A stretch of 59,654 bases of DNA from an uncultured Prevotellaceae bacterium (GCA_900316445.1 ONCZ01000038.1:1-59654), one strand, 5' to 3'. Positions 33,509 to 42,278 are shown, counted from the stretch's first letter. Numbers and translations: made by a program. The notes: generated from the letters alone by a model not told the origin.

Positions 33509-35407
33509 ATGAATAAGAAAAACGTATTATGGTTTTGTGTTGTGCTGACGTTGTCAGCTTGTGTTGCAGCCGCCCAGGCAGCGGCACCCAAACGCCCCAT
33601 GCTGGAGCAAGGTAAAACGTGGACTTACGTTTATCACCATTTCGAGGATGGAGAAACACCTGATCCCGATGGTGTTTACGGAGATCTTGAGATGTTCTTT
33701 TCGTGGTATACCCTCAGGGGCGACACCATCATCGACGGACTCCAATATATGAAAATGTACAGAAATGATGAGATTCGCGATAAGGAATCATATTATGCCG
33801 CCTATCGGGAGGACGAGGAAGGACGGGTATATATGGAAAGAAATCAAAAAGTCATAAAACTTATAGACTTCTGCACACCAGTTGAAGACGTTGGAACTCC
33901 ATTACCCACCATTTATCCAGGCACTGCCATTCAAGAAACGATAAAGGCAAACGGTAAGCTTTTCACTCGCTATCGCTATACAGATTATGATGCCGTTGGC
34001 GTAGAGGGAGTAGGCTATAAGAGGCATGGATTGATAACCAACGCTTTCGAACCGATCCTACCATGTATTTGCGATTACGAGGAGCTATACGAGGTCAGTT
34101 GCAAGGACTTCAACTTCTCGGCATCTGACTTTGATGCCCCCAAGGAGATCGAGCTGGCGGAGGGTGAGCAGGAACTGATCAACAGCAACAACGACTTCGC
34201 CTTTAACCTCTTCCGCAAAGCGCGGGGCGACAAGAGCAAGATACTTTCGCCTCTGAGCATTACCTTTGCCTTGGGCATGCTCAACAACGGAGCCGACGGA
34301 CAGACCTTGCAGGAAATCAATCAGACGCTCGGCTTCGGCGAGGCTGGGGCTGATGCCATCAATGCCTTCTGCCAGAAGATGCTGAAGGAGTCTAACACGC
34401 TCGATGAGAAGACCAAGGCCCTGATTGCCAACACCATCTTCGTGAACGAAGGCTGCGGCTACCGTCTGCAGGAGGGTTTCGTGGATAAGGTGAACACCTA
34501 TTACGACGCCCAGCCCCAGAACCGCGACTTCGCAGACGGCGAGACGGTGGACGTCATCAACCAATGGGCCAACGACCACACCGAGGGGATGATTCCCAAA
34601 GTGCTTGATGAAACAACATTCAACCCTTCCGCCGTCAGCTATCTCCTCAATGCCCTCTATTTCAGAGGTATCTGGAGCAGCCCCTTCAAAAAGGAGGACA
34701 CCAAAAACGAACCCTTTGGTGGAGGCGACGAAGTGCCTATGATGCGTAAAGATGATGCAGAAATACTCTATGCAGAGAACGACCTTTATCAGGCCGTCCG
34801 CCTGCTTTACGGCAATGGTGCCTACAGGATGGACATCTTCCTGCCTCATGAGGACAAGACCGTCGGCGAGGTGCTTGAATCCCTGAACGGCAGCAACTGG
34901 CAACCGAAATATGAGTCTAAAAGTGTGGATCTGAAACTGCCTCGCTTTGAGACAGATTCCAACCAGGATCTTGTGGGGGTGATGGCAGACTTAGGTATGC
35001 CTAAAGCCTTCTCTATCGATGCAGAGTTCCCCTTTTTCTGCAATGTACCAGGTTACATCGGCAACATGTTCCAAGTAGCTAAGATCAAGCTCGACGAAGT
35101 GGGCACAAAGGCAGCAGCCGTCACCGTCATAGAATGGGCAGGAGCCGCTATGCCAGAAGAGCCGAAGCAGTTCAACGCCAACCGTCCCTTCCTTTACATC
35201 ATCAGCGAACAATCTACAGGCGCCATCTTCTTCATCGGCCAATATACGGGCGGTGTAACTGCTGACATCAGAACCGGCATCGTCGCCACAAAGGCAGAGC
35301 CCAAATCAGCTGCCAACAACCAGATTTATAACCTTGCTGGTCAGAAAATCAACGCTTCTTACAAGGGCATCGTCATCCAAAACGGCAAGAAGTATATTAT
35401 TAAATAA
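33509..35407 (+). CDS. Secreted serpin with N-terminal accessory module (serpin 2)
   Basis: 632 residues, paralogue of serpin 1. Signal peptide MNKKNVLWFCVVLTLSACVA to AQAAA; the leader codons resemble those of the next genes. N-terminal module about 25-205 (PMLEQGKTWTYVYHHFE, LRGDTIIDGLQYMKMY, YYAAYREDEEGRVYM, VEGVGYKRHGL). Serpin domain about 222-585, nearly identical to serpin 1 over long stretches of DNA. The reactive-centre loop differs: DEVGTKAAAVTVIEWAGAAM starts at about D529, with Val at P16 where serpin 1 has Glu, and AGAAMPEE around the predicted scissile bond. Target proteases should therefore differ. C-terminal tail NLAGQKINASYKGIVIQNGK. Probably inhibits external proteases. Confidence 0.88.
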   Translation: MNKKNVLWFCVVLTLSACVAAAQAAAPKRPMLEQGKTWTYVYHHFEDGETPDPDGVYGDLEMFFSWYTLRGDTIIDGLQYMKMYRNDEIRDKESYYAAYREDEEGRVYMERNQKVIKLIDFCTPVEDVGTPLPTIYPGTAIQETIKANGKLFTRYRYTDYDAVGVEGVGYKRHGLITNAFEPILPCICDYEELYEVSCKDFNFSASDFDAPKEIELAEGEQELINSNNDFAFNLFRKARGDKSKILSPLSITFALGMLNNGADGQTLQEINQTLGFGEAGADAINAFCQKMLKESNTLDEKTKALIANTIFVNEGCGYRLQEGFVDKVNTYYDAQPQNRDFADGETVDVINQWANDHTEGMIPKVLDETTFNPSAVSYLLNALYFRGIWSSPFKKEDTKNEPFGGGDEVPMMRKDDAEILYAENDLYQAVRLLYGNGAYRMDIFLPHEDKTVGEVLESLNGSNWQPKYESKSVDLKLPRFETDSNQDLVGVMADLGMPKAFSIDAEFPFFCNVPGYIGNMFQVAKIKLDEVGTKAAAVTVIEWAGAAMPEEPKQFNANRPFLYIISEQSTGAIFFIGQYTGGVTADIRTGIVATKAEPKSAANNQIYNLAGQKINASYKGIVIQNGKKYIIK

Positions 35408-35417
35408 GGTGAAGGTT

Positions 35418-37079
35418 ATGAAGAAGAACAACGTATTATGTCTTTGTGTTGTGCTGATGCTGGCTGTTGGTGCAAATGCCCAGACAGTGTCGGATACGCA
35501 GAACAGCGGTTGTTTGTCGCATACTCGAGGAGCTGAGGACGAACAGGTGCCAACGATAGTCTTGAAAAAAGAAGGTAACATATTATCAGTAGAAGTGCAG
35601 AATTTTATCAGTAACTGTGCTACATCCGACTTTGTTGTGAATTCCAGCATAGATGAAGGCGGCGACTGTGATCCTTGGACTTTGACTATTAATGTAATCC
35701 CAGTGTTAGGTGAATTATTGGCAGATTGCGTCTGCCCATTCAACGTGACTTCCACGATACGTGACATTGAACGAAACCACTTTTACTTGGATTGTTGGTG
35801 GTATCAAGGCTACGTTGAACTAAAAGATGGGGAACCGTTGGTGCTGGAGGACGTTAGGGAAGATGTCACCATCGGCGGCGTGAATTACTCTTTACGTAAG
35901 GCCCTACATCATGCTATGCTGAAAAAGAGTGAATGGGAAAGAGAATTGCATATCCCTTTTGAGGTGAATTATGAAGGTCAGACATACTCTGTGATAAGCA
36001 TTGACAAAGATGCGTTCAGGGATAACACAACCTTGACCAAGGTGACTATTCCACATACAATCAAGAATTTGGGTTTTGACGCAGCGTATGGTTTCTATAT
36101 GAATCCATTCATCGGATGTACGGCGTTGGAATCGATAGAAGTGGATGAGGTCAACCCTGTTGTATGTTCTATCGAAGGCGTGTTGTTTAACAAAGAGAAG
36201 ACGAAACTCTTATGTTTTCCTGCCGCTGCCAATTGCACTTCCTACACGGTGCCTGAAGGAGTTACTTGGATAGAGGGCTGTGCTTTCATGAATAATAGAA
36301 ATCTTGTGAATGTCACCCTGCCTGACGGGGTAGCAACATTGGGAAGTTCCGCTTTCTATGGGTGTGAAAGTTTAGAAGAGGTGAAACTGTCAAATAGCCT
36401 CCAAGGGCTGGGAAGTTGGACTTTTGGAAATTGCAGGCATCTGAAGTCGGTAACGATTCCTGAGGGTGTAACCTTTCTTGGCGCTAGTTTGTTTTCAGGC
36501 TGTACCAACCTTACTTCTGTGACGATGCCTGAGAGTATTACATCGATAGATTATGCTGTTTTCGAGAACTGCACGTCACTGAAAAGCATTACGCTTTCGC
36601 CGAATCTGGATCAAATCGAACACAAACTGTTTCTCAATTGTAATAGCTTAACAGAAATTCAAATACCTAAAGGTGTAACCTGGGTCAGATCTAATGCTTT
36701 TCAAGACTGTACGTCCTTAAAAACAGTGGATTTGCCAGAAAGCGTCTATGGTTTAGGTGATTTCCTATTTTCAGGATGTCAGTTGGAGTCATTATATATC
36801 AGAGGAGTCATCGATTTTAGTTTTTCTAACCACTACTACTTATTTGACGGTATGGGTACACAAACAAATGTCTATGTGCTACCAACAGAAGTTGAAAAGT
36901 TTAGGACCATCTATAATGGCCCTATCTATCCATTATCAGAACAGGCAAATGGTATTTTCGATATTAGCAATCCTTCTATCAACACGTCTGATTTCTTTGA
37001 CTTGCAAGGCCGTCGTCTTAAGTATCCTTCTGCCAAGGGGGTATATATCCAGAATGGCAGAAAACAGATTAAGCATTAA
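35418..37079 (+). CDS. BspA-like leucine-rich repeat surface protein
   Basis: 553 residues from ATG 35418 (MKKNNVLCLCVVLMLAVGANAQ); 28 upstream codons of the open frame belong to the serpin 3' end. The region 25-185 is unrecognised. About 190-500 contains LRR_5 (BspA/TpLRR) units of about 23 residues, such as FYGCESLEEVKLSNSLQGLG and FSGCTNLTSVTMPESITSI. The tail LQGRRLKYPSAKGVYIQNGR matches the C-terminal tails of neighbouring secreted proteins. BspA-like proteins in oral and gut Bacteroidetes bind host proteins or other bacteria; that role is inference here. It starts 10 bases after the serpin 2 stop in a shared GGTGAAGGTTATGAA junction. Confidence 0.85.
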   Translation: MKKNNVLCLCVVLMLAVGANAQTVSDTQNSGCLSHTRGAEDEQVPTIVLKKEGNILSVEVQNFISNCATSDFVVNSSIDEGGDCDPWTLTINVIPVLGELLADCVCPFNVTSTIRDIERNHFYLDCWWYQGYVELKDGEPLVLEDVREDVTIGGVNYSLRKALHHAMLKKSEWERELHIPFEVNYEGQTYSVISIDKDAFRDNTTLTKVTIPHTIKNLGFDAAYGFYMNPFIGCTALESIEVDEVNPVVCSIEGVLFNKEKTKLLCFPAAANCTSYTVPEGVTWIEGCAFMNNRNLVNVTLPDGVATLGSSAFYGCESLEEVKLSNSLQGLGSWTFGNCRHLKSVTIPEGVTFLGASLFSGCTNLTSVTMPESITSIDYAVFENCTSLKSITLSPNLDQIEHKLFLNCNSLTEIQIPKGVTWVRSNAFQDCTSLKTVDLPESVYGLGDFLFSGCQLESLYIRGVIDFSFSNHYYLFDGMGTQTNVYVLPTEVEKFRTIYNGPIYPLSEQANGIFDISNPSINTSDFFDLQGRRLKYPSAKGVYIQNGRKQIKH

Positions 37080-37087
37080 TTGATATA

Positions 37088-38014
37088 ATGATAACGTATA
37101 CGAAGAAACTCTTATCCTTATTTGTGATGGCCATACTGGCTGTTGGTGCGAATGCTAATGAATATTTCCCCGAAGGAACAAAATGGACGGAAATAAGGCT
37201 GGATACCCTGAAGTACGACAATTGGTATTCGCAGGTTGGCGATGAATGGGTGCCGAACTTTGAGACGATAGAGTACTATGTGCAAGGAGATTTACCAGAC
37301 AGGGATTGGGTTTACAAGAAAGTTTACACAAGCGGCCCTGAATGGACAGACTCTCTTACGCTTCTGATACGGGAAGATGAACAAGAGGCATACGAAGATC
37401 ATAATTGTGTCTGGGTTTCAGTTATAACTTACGACTATGATGGATATTCTTTTGTGTTTTGGCCAGGAGAGGCATACCAGTTTGATTGGAGCGTTGGAAA
37501 AGGACTTTATTATGAGGATATTACTTTGTCAAATACGACAAGTCTTGTGCGTCCTCGTTTTTACTATGGTATCATAGACGAAATAAAGGAAGAGTACTTC
37601 GGAGGTGTAAGACCGCTGAAATATGTGGATTTGGATGGCAAAGCACCAGAGAATGATTCAGGCCCCATAAGGAATGCTAATACGAATGGCGGTCGCATTA
37701 TTCAAGGAATAGGCATAACGGAATGGAATGACGGAGAATGCCTATTGGGCCCACCAGACCCGTATTCTGCTTTATCATTTGATAATAATCTATATTCTGA
37801 GCGCCACTATCGTTCCATGCTCGTTCATTTTGAACGTAACGGGGAGGTGCTTTATGATGTCTGGCCAGAAAAAGGGGGAACGGACATTAAGTCCATAAGC
37901 ACAGCAAAGACATCAATTGATAATACTCTCTACGACCTTAAAGGCAGCAAGTTGCAACAAACGCCACAGAAAAGAGTTTATATCCAAAATGGCAAGAAAT
38001 ATATTATTAAATAA
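37088..38014 (+). CDS. Secreted protein related to the serpin N-terminal module
   Basis: 308 residues, no named family. Signal peptide ending GANA (about residue 23). EGTKWTEIRLDTLKY, YYVQGDLPDRDWVYKKVY, LLIREDEQEAYE, then IIQGIGITEWNDGECLLGP follow the same order of landmarks as the N-terminal module of both serpins (GKxW, GDTxI, YxKMY, REDxxxRVY, xEGVGY). C-terminal tail LYDLKGSKLQQTPQKRVYIQ then NGKKYIIK, as in serpin 2. I infer a common ancestral surface module. Role unknown. Starts 8 bases after the BspA-like gene. Confidence 0.65.
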   Translation: MITYTKKLLSLFVMAILAVGANANEYFPEGTKWTEIRLDTLKYDNWYSQVGDEWVPNFETIEYYVQGDLPDRDWVYKKVYTSGPEWTDSLTLLIREDEQEAYEDHNCVWVSVITYDYDGYSFVFWPGEAYQFDWSVGKGLYYEDITLSNTTSLVRPRFYYGIIDEIKEEYFGGVRPLKYVDLDGKAPENDSGPIRNANTNGGRIIQGIGITEWNDGECLLGPPDPYSALSFDNNLYSERHYRSMLVHFERNGEVLYDVWPEKGGTDIKSISTAKTSIDNTLYDLKGSKLQQTPQKRVYIQNGKKYIIK

Positions 38015-38025
38015 AGGTGAAGGTT

Positions 38026-38451
38026 ATGAAAAAGAAAAACGTATTATGGATCTTTGCTCTGCTGATGCTGGCCTTTGGCATGAGCAGCTGCAGTAGCGAT
38101 GACGACACCTCATTCTCTCTTTGGGGAACGTGGTCAGTCGTCGGATACGGTAATGATCAGGATTTCCATACGGGTGACAATATTGTCAATACCACCAAAC
38201 TGACATTCTACTCAGATGGTACTTTTGATGGTAATATCTTCCCGAATAAAGTCTCTGGGAAATATAATTATAATGAAAACAACTTTTCCTTTACAGAAAT
38301 ATTTGGAACTAAGTTAGGAGCCGTAGATCCAGATCTCGACCATATTAGCGATTATATAAGGGAAAGTAAATCATACAAGATATTGTCTGGCTCTGAACTC
38401 AGATTGTATTACGATGCCGAGAATTATGTCAAATTTGTCAAGGTCAACTGA
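38026..38451 (+). CDS. Small lipoprotein, lipocalin-like
   Basis: 141 residues from ATG 38026 (MKKKNVLWIFALLMLAFGMS); GTG 38017 is an upstream option. Lipobox GMSSC, then SSDDD. The mature 115 residues read like a small lipocalin-type beta barrel: LWGTWSVVGYGND, KLTFYSDGTFDGNIF, GKYNYNENNFSFTEI, SELRLYYDAENYVKFVKV, similar in kind to Bacteroidetes lipocalin-like lipoproteins. Function unknown. Its leader is almost the same as that of the frameshifted gene at 39268 and its upstream junction is almost the same as that before the BspA-like gene. Confidence 0.7.
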   Translation: MKKKNVLWIFALLMLAFGMSSCSSDDDTSFSLWGTWSVVGYGNDQDFHTGDNIVNTTKLTFYSDGTFDGNIFPNKVSGKYNYNENNFSFTEIFGTKLGAVDPDLDHISDYIRESKSYKILSGSELRLYYDAENYVKFVKVN

Positions 38452-38486
38452 TGGGTATTGATGTGAAACATTAAAAATCAAACGAT

Positions 38487-39239
38487 ATGAATAAGAATAA
38501 AGTATTATTGTTTTGTGTTGTGCTGATGACGACTATCGTCATTCTTTGGAATGCAATAGCGCTTACGTCGTGTTCCAACGAAGATAATTCTGTCATTCCT
38601 GTTATTCCTGATGACACGCCAGTTGTTCAGGAATGGAACCACGACCATGAATATGTCCCGTTCGTAGAAGAAGGGAAGGTTTGGAATTGTTGCTCAGTTT
38701 CACCCGAAACAGATATTTATGAGACTATAGATTGTATTTTTACCATGAGTGGGGATACACTGATAGGCGAGAAAAATTACAAGAAGGTGTTCTGTCAACA
38801 CGAAAAGTACTATGGTGACAACGAACAGCATTATTATTGTGCTGTCAGAGAAGAAGCATACCGCGTGTTTGCTGTTGAGGCTGAGACAAACGTTGAAAAA
38901 CCTCTATATGATTTCAGCCAGCCCCAAGAGATGCTTTTATTATCATACGATGATCATGAGTTTGCGAGGATGTCAGGAACTCGACTAATGTATTGGCCAT
39001 CAAAACAGTTGATTTTTATGCTATATGGCACCTCAGGAGCGGAGATAGATTATTATTATGGTTATGGCGATTGGGTAGAAGGAGTTGGCCTTTTTAGCGG
39101 CAATCCTTTTGCTGGTGGATTAAATAGCAACAAAGCTGATTCTTTATTCGGTTATCCAATTGTTCTAATTTCGTGTACGAAGGATGAGAAATGCTATTAT
39201 ATGATGGATTGGTTGGCACAAGCTACAGCCAGACCATGA
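38487..39239 (+). CDS. Lipoprotein related to the serpin N-terminal module
   Basis: 250 residues. Lipobox ALTSC (about residues 26-30). The mature part has FVEEGKVWNCCSV, FTMSGDTLIGEKNYKKVFCQ, YYCAVREEAYRVFAV, LYDF and WVEGVGLFSGN, the same landmark order as residues 25-205 of the two serpins, here as a stand-alone outer-membrane or periplasmic lipoprotein. Function unknown; the module is frequent in Prevotella secreted proteins as I recall. More AT-rich than the core genes around the island. Confidence 0.65.
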   Translation: MNKNKVLLFCVVLMTTIVILWNAIALTSCSNEDNSVIPVIPDDTPVVQEWNHDHEYVPFVEEGKVWNCCSVSPETDIYETIDCIFTMSGDTLIGEKNYKKVFCQHEKYYGDNEQHYYCAVREEAYRVFAVEAETNVEKPLYDFSQPQEMLLLSYDDHEFARMSGTRLMYWPSKQLIFMLYGTSGAEIDYYYGYGDWVEGVGLFSGNPFAGGLNSNKADSLFGYPIVLISCTKDEKCYYMMDWLAQATARP

Positions 39240-39267
39240 ATAGTTTAAGATGAAAACTTATAAGGAT

Positions 39268-40001
39268 ATGAAGAAGAACAACGTATTATGGGTTTGCGCT
39301 CTGCTGATGCTGGCCTTCGGCATGGGCAGCTGCAGTAGTGATGATGACCGTATTATGGGAACGGTCCAAACGCAAGCTTCGATGCCCGATGAAGAGGATG
39401 AAAACAAAAACGAAGAGAATGTTTCGACAGTGAGGGCTGCCGATGAGTTGTCGTTCTTCATGACGGAAGCGCTGTATGGCAACGACAAGCAAGGACGCCG
39501 GACATTCTTCAGCGCAGACCCTGAAGAGGAAAAGTGTCTCATGATCAACAGCGAGCAGGAGTTCCGTGAGGCCTATAAGGGCGACAAAGAGCTGCCTAAG
39601 GTGGACTTCAGCATGTACACGCTTGTGGTGGGCCGTTCGTGGGGTAACGATACATCCTATTTCTTTGATGACTTTGAGATGGTTGACAAAGGGGATTCCT
39701 ATCAGCTTGATTTGACGTTGAATCACAATGTGCCCGCATTAAAACGAACTATTGGACAGCTGGGAGCTACGCACTCTCATTTGTTGGCAAGGGAAAAGAG
39801 CCTGGTAGGGATTATGACTATGGCATGATCACACTAAGGGATGGAGCCGTGACATTGATTGGCGATCCGGAACCTCTGTCAGAACAGTTCTCGCGCATTT
39901 TCAAAGCCACCCAGTTCATCCTTTATGGTAACGAATATCTCTATCTCCGCATCTCTCCCAAGGAGTACTTCGCTTTCCGCCACGAAGCCCTGAAATTATA
40001 A
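39268..40001 (+). pseudogene. Frameshifted lipoprotein gene
   Basis: Starts MKKNNVLWVCALLMLAFGMG with lipobox GMGSC (ATG 39250 is an upstream option). One frame stays open to the TGA at 39826-39828. From about 39700 another frame is open to 39999-40001 and looks coding: NYWTAGSYALSFVGKGKE, DYDYGMITLRDGAVTLIGD, FILYGNEYLYLRISPKEYFA, ending HEALKL. The likely frame change lies between about 39700 and 39770. If joined, the product would be about 240 residues. No family recognised. Either a fresh pseudogene or an error in the sequence. Confidence 0.65.
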
Positions 40002-40059
40002 AACGAAATCGACATCATCCGTCGGAGCGACGGTACAACGAGGAAGGAGATTGTGAGAT

Positions 40060-40139
40060 AGGAGAGACGCCGCCGCCCTCAACGTCAAGCGCACCTCCGT
40101 CCGCAGCATGCGCTCAAAGATCAAAGGAAGGGAAAGGTA
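40060..40139 (+). pseudogene. Possible remnant of a helix-turn-helix C-terminus
   Basis: The frame reading AAALNVKRTSVRSMRSKIKG ends at a TAA at 40137-40139 and looks like the recognition helix and tail of Bacteroidetes LuxR- or Fis-like regulators. No start or further domain is found upstream. Weak evidence from similarity of pattern only. Confidence 0.25.
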
Positions 40140-40146
40140 AGAATGT

Positions 40147-40560
40147 TTACAATTCTACGCCACCTTTGCTGGGCGTACGGAACTGGAACGTTGTCTTTCC
40201 GTCCTTGTTGGTGATGAGGAAGTCACCAAAAACGATAACATCCATGCCAATGAGAACGTCGATGTCTTCGAAATCGCTCTCCATAACCTCAACGCTGGTC
40301 ACAAAGTCGCCCGTGGGAACAAGCACGTGGACAAGATAGACATTAGAACCTGTGGCACCGCCTATACCAGAGATTCCCCCCTGCTTGTAAGGCGGCAGAT
40401 TCAGTTGCTTAACGATGCGCGATGAAATGATAGTGGTGTCAGCACCCGTGTCCCAAATGGCTCGCTCGGTATGGAACTTGTGGCCGTCGCCAGAATAGAT
40501 GTCCAATGGGGTCACAATGTCCTCCACCAAGTAGGGGTATTCCTTCTTATACGTTGCCAT
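40147..40560 (-). CDS. Retropepsin-like aspartic protease domain protein
   Basis: 137 residues. AIWDTGADTTIISSRIVKQL (residues about 34-53) is the catalytic DTGA motif of retroviral-type (A2-like) aspartic proteases; ISGIGGATGSNVYLVHVLV is the flap region and VLIGMDVIVFGDF the second conserved hydrophobic-Gly element. The protein is just one such domain, so it would work as a homodimer with one Asp from each chain. No signal peptide, so cytoplasmic. Substrate unknown. It overlaps a 65-codon ORF upstream by 14 bases, as in a coupled two-gene unit. Confidence 0.8.
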   Translation of the reverse strand: MATYKKEYPYLVEDIVTPLDIYSGDGHKFHTERAIWDTGADTTIISSRIVKQLNLPPYKQGGISGIGGATGSNVYLVHVLVPTGDFVTSVEVMESDFEDIDVLIGMDVIVFGDFLITNKDGKTTFQFRTPSKGGVEL

Positions 40561-40744
40561 TGTTGTCCGTGGTCTTGACGACTTTGGTGAAAAACTCCTC
40601 CTTGCTCATTAGTACGGGCTTGACAGTCTTCTTCATACCCTTCGACAGACTCCTGACGTGGAGCGTCGAAGTGTGCGTCCTCTGTGTACAGGGCTTCTCA
40701 CGTTCGAGAAGCACGGCGCCGCTGTTGCTTACTAACTGCATCAT
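40547..40744 (-). CDS. 65-residue protein coupled to the retropepsin-like gene
   Basis: MMQLVSNSGAVLLEREKPCT to FTKVVKTTDNNGNV. No family recognised; basic central part (RSLSKGMKKTVKPVLMSKEE). It has a promoter-like box upstream (40771-40778) and overlaps the protease start by 14 bases, which argues that it is a real gene. It may be a partner, regulator or substrate of the protease; that is inference. Confidence 0.55.
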   Translation of the reverse strand: MMQLVSNSGAVLLEREKPCTQRTHTSTLHVRSLSKGMKKTVKPVLMSKEEFFTKVVKTTDNNGNV

Positions 40745-40770
40745 AACGTTATGAGTTTGAAATTTCGCTG

Positions 40771-40778
40771 CAAAGGTA
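40771..40778 (-). promoter_or_regulatory. -7 box of the retropepsin unit
   Basis: Minus-strand TACCTTTG (40778-40771), 27 bases before the ATG at 40744. No clear -33 TTG. Confidence 0.45.
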
Positions 40779-40834
40779 CAAATAGTTTTCTATAATTGTT
40801 CCCTTTTGCATCATCTTTTTATAATATTTATGCA

Positions 40835-40867
40835 AAAAATAGAAAAAGCCACCCTGCGAAGGTGGCT
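40835..40867 (-). terminator. Terminator of the dcw cluster
   Basis: Minus strand AGCCACC (40867-40861) pairs with GGTGGCT (40853-40847), followed by TTTTCTATTTTTTG. It lies about 25 bases after the ftsZ stop and ends the cluster. Confidence 0.85.
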
Positions 40868-40889
40868 CTGTTCTTTTGATGTATCTATA

Positions 40890-42221
40890 TTAGAACTTGA
40901 TGACGCCCTGGACGGGTTCTGAGGGCTCGACGGGTGGCAGATCATAGTCGACCATCGTATCTCCTCCTGCCTGGGAGTTGATGCTGTCGAGGATCTCACG
41001 GGTTCGCTTGTAGGTAGGCGTCTGCTCGACGGCGGAGATGACATCGTCGTTGTCGAGATCTTCGGGACGGAAGAGGTAGATGTTCGGACGGCGCTTGTAG
41101 CGCTTCGTGGCGCCCTCGCCGCCATAATAGCGGTTACGGCGGTCCTGACGCTCTGCGGCCTTCTCCTGCTCAGCGGCAATGCGGTTGATGTCTTCCTGGC
41201 TCTGTTTCTTCAGGTGGCTGCCCATGCCGTCGATGCTCTCGATGCCGAAGCCGGTGGCGAGGATGGTGACCTTCACCTTCTTGCCCAGCTCGATGTCGGT
41301 GGCGAGACCCCACTTGATCTCGAAGTCGTTGCCGAACTTCGCCATAAAGTCGTTCACGTCGTTCATCTCCTCCATCATCAGCGACTGCTGGCCGTCCTTG
41401 GAACCTGCAAACGAGATGCTGAGCAGGATCTTCTTCGAGTTGAAGATATCATTGTCGTTGAGCAGCGGCGAGTTGAGGGCGTCTTCGATAGCTTTCTTCA
41501 CACGACCTTCGCCCTCACCGTAACCGGTGGACATGATGGCGACGCCTCCGTCTTTCAGAACGGTCTTCACGTCGTTGAAGTCGAGGTTGATGAGTCCATG
41601 TACGGTGATGATCTCTGCGATGCTCTTAGCGGCCACGGAAAGCGTGTCGTCGGCCTTGCCGAAGGCGTCGAGTACGGAGAGCTCGGGATAGATCTCACGC
41701 AGGCGCTCGTTGTTGATGACGAGCAGGGCATCGACGTGCTTCTGCATCTCCTCCACACCGTCGAGGGCCTGGTCGATCTTACGGTCGCCCTCAAAGCGGA
41801 AGGGGATAGTGACGATACCGACGGTGAGGATGCCCAGTTCCTTCGAGACGCGGGCGATGACGGGTGCTGCACCTGTGCCGGTGCCGCCGCCCATACCGGC
41901 GGTGATGAATGCCATACGGGTGCCGTCGGAAAGCATAGCGCGGATGTCCTCGATGCTCTCTTCGGCGGCCAGGCGGGCCTTCTCGGGCTTGTTGCCTGCG
42001 CCGAGGCCTTCCTTACCTAACTGCAGATGGACGGGTACAGGCGAGTCGTTGAGCGCCTGGTTGTCTGTGTTGCAGAGTACGAACGTAACATCGTGGATGC
42101 CTTCACGATACATGTGGTTGACGGCGTTTCCACCTCCGCCACCGACACCAATCACCTTGATGATACTGTGTTCCTTCTCGGGTGCTCCGAAATCCAGAAT
42201 CTGAATATTATTGTCTGACAT
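40890..42221 (-). CDS. ftsZ: Cell division protein FtsZ
   Basis: 443 residues. Tubulin-like GTPase that forms the division ring. N-terminal GTP-binding GVGGGGGNAVNHM, the tubulin signature GGGTGTGAAPVIARV (about 107), and the T7 synergy loop region NLDFNDVKTVLKDGG. The C-terminal linker (about 335-430) is rich in Arg, Gln and Glu and contains ERQDRRNRYYGG. The conserved tail TPTYKRTREILDSINSQ is probably the partner-binding peptide. Last gene of the dcw cluster, separated from ftsA by a TTTGAAC word array. Confidence 0.97.
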   Translation of the reverse strand: MSDNNIQILDFGAPEKEHSIIKVIGVGGGGGNAVNHMYREGIHDVTFVLCNTDNQALNDSPVPVHLQLGKEGLGAGNKPEKARLAAEESIEDIRAMLSDGTRMAFITAGMGGGTGTGAAPVIARVSKELGILTVGIVTIPFRFEGDRKIDQALDGVEEMQKHVDALLVINNERLREIYPELSVLDAFGKADDTLSVAAKSIAEIITVHGLINLDFNDVKTVLKDGGVAIMSTGYGEGEGRVKKAIEDALNSPLLNDNDIFNSKKILLSISFAGSKDGQQSLMMEEMNDVNDFMAKFGNDFEIKWGLATDIELGKKVKVTILATGFGIESIDGMGSHLKKQSQEDINRIAAEQEKAAERQDRRNRYYGGEGATKRYKRRPNIYLFRPEDLDNDDVISAVEQTPTYKRTREILDSINSQAGGDTMVDYDLPPVEPSEPVQGVIKF

Positions 42222-42227
42222 ATTTTC

Positions 42228-42268
42228 TTTGAACTTTGAACGTTGAACTTTGAACTTTATGATTACTT
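42228..42268. repeat. Tandem word TTTGAAC array, copy 2 of 4
   Basis: CTTTGAACTTTGAACGTTGA and ACTTTGAACTTTATGATTAC fill the ftsA-ftsZ junction. Confidence 0.75.
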
Positions 42269-42278
42269 CAGAGGGTGA

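Noticed and set aside
35334-35417. N-terminal extension of the BspA-like protein into the serpin 2 gene
   Set aside because: ATG 35418 gives a clear signal peptide and the extension is an out-of-frame reading of serpin 2.
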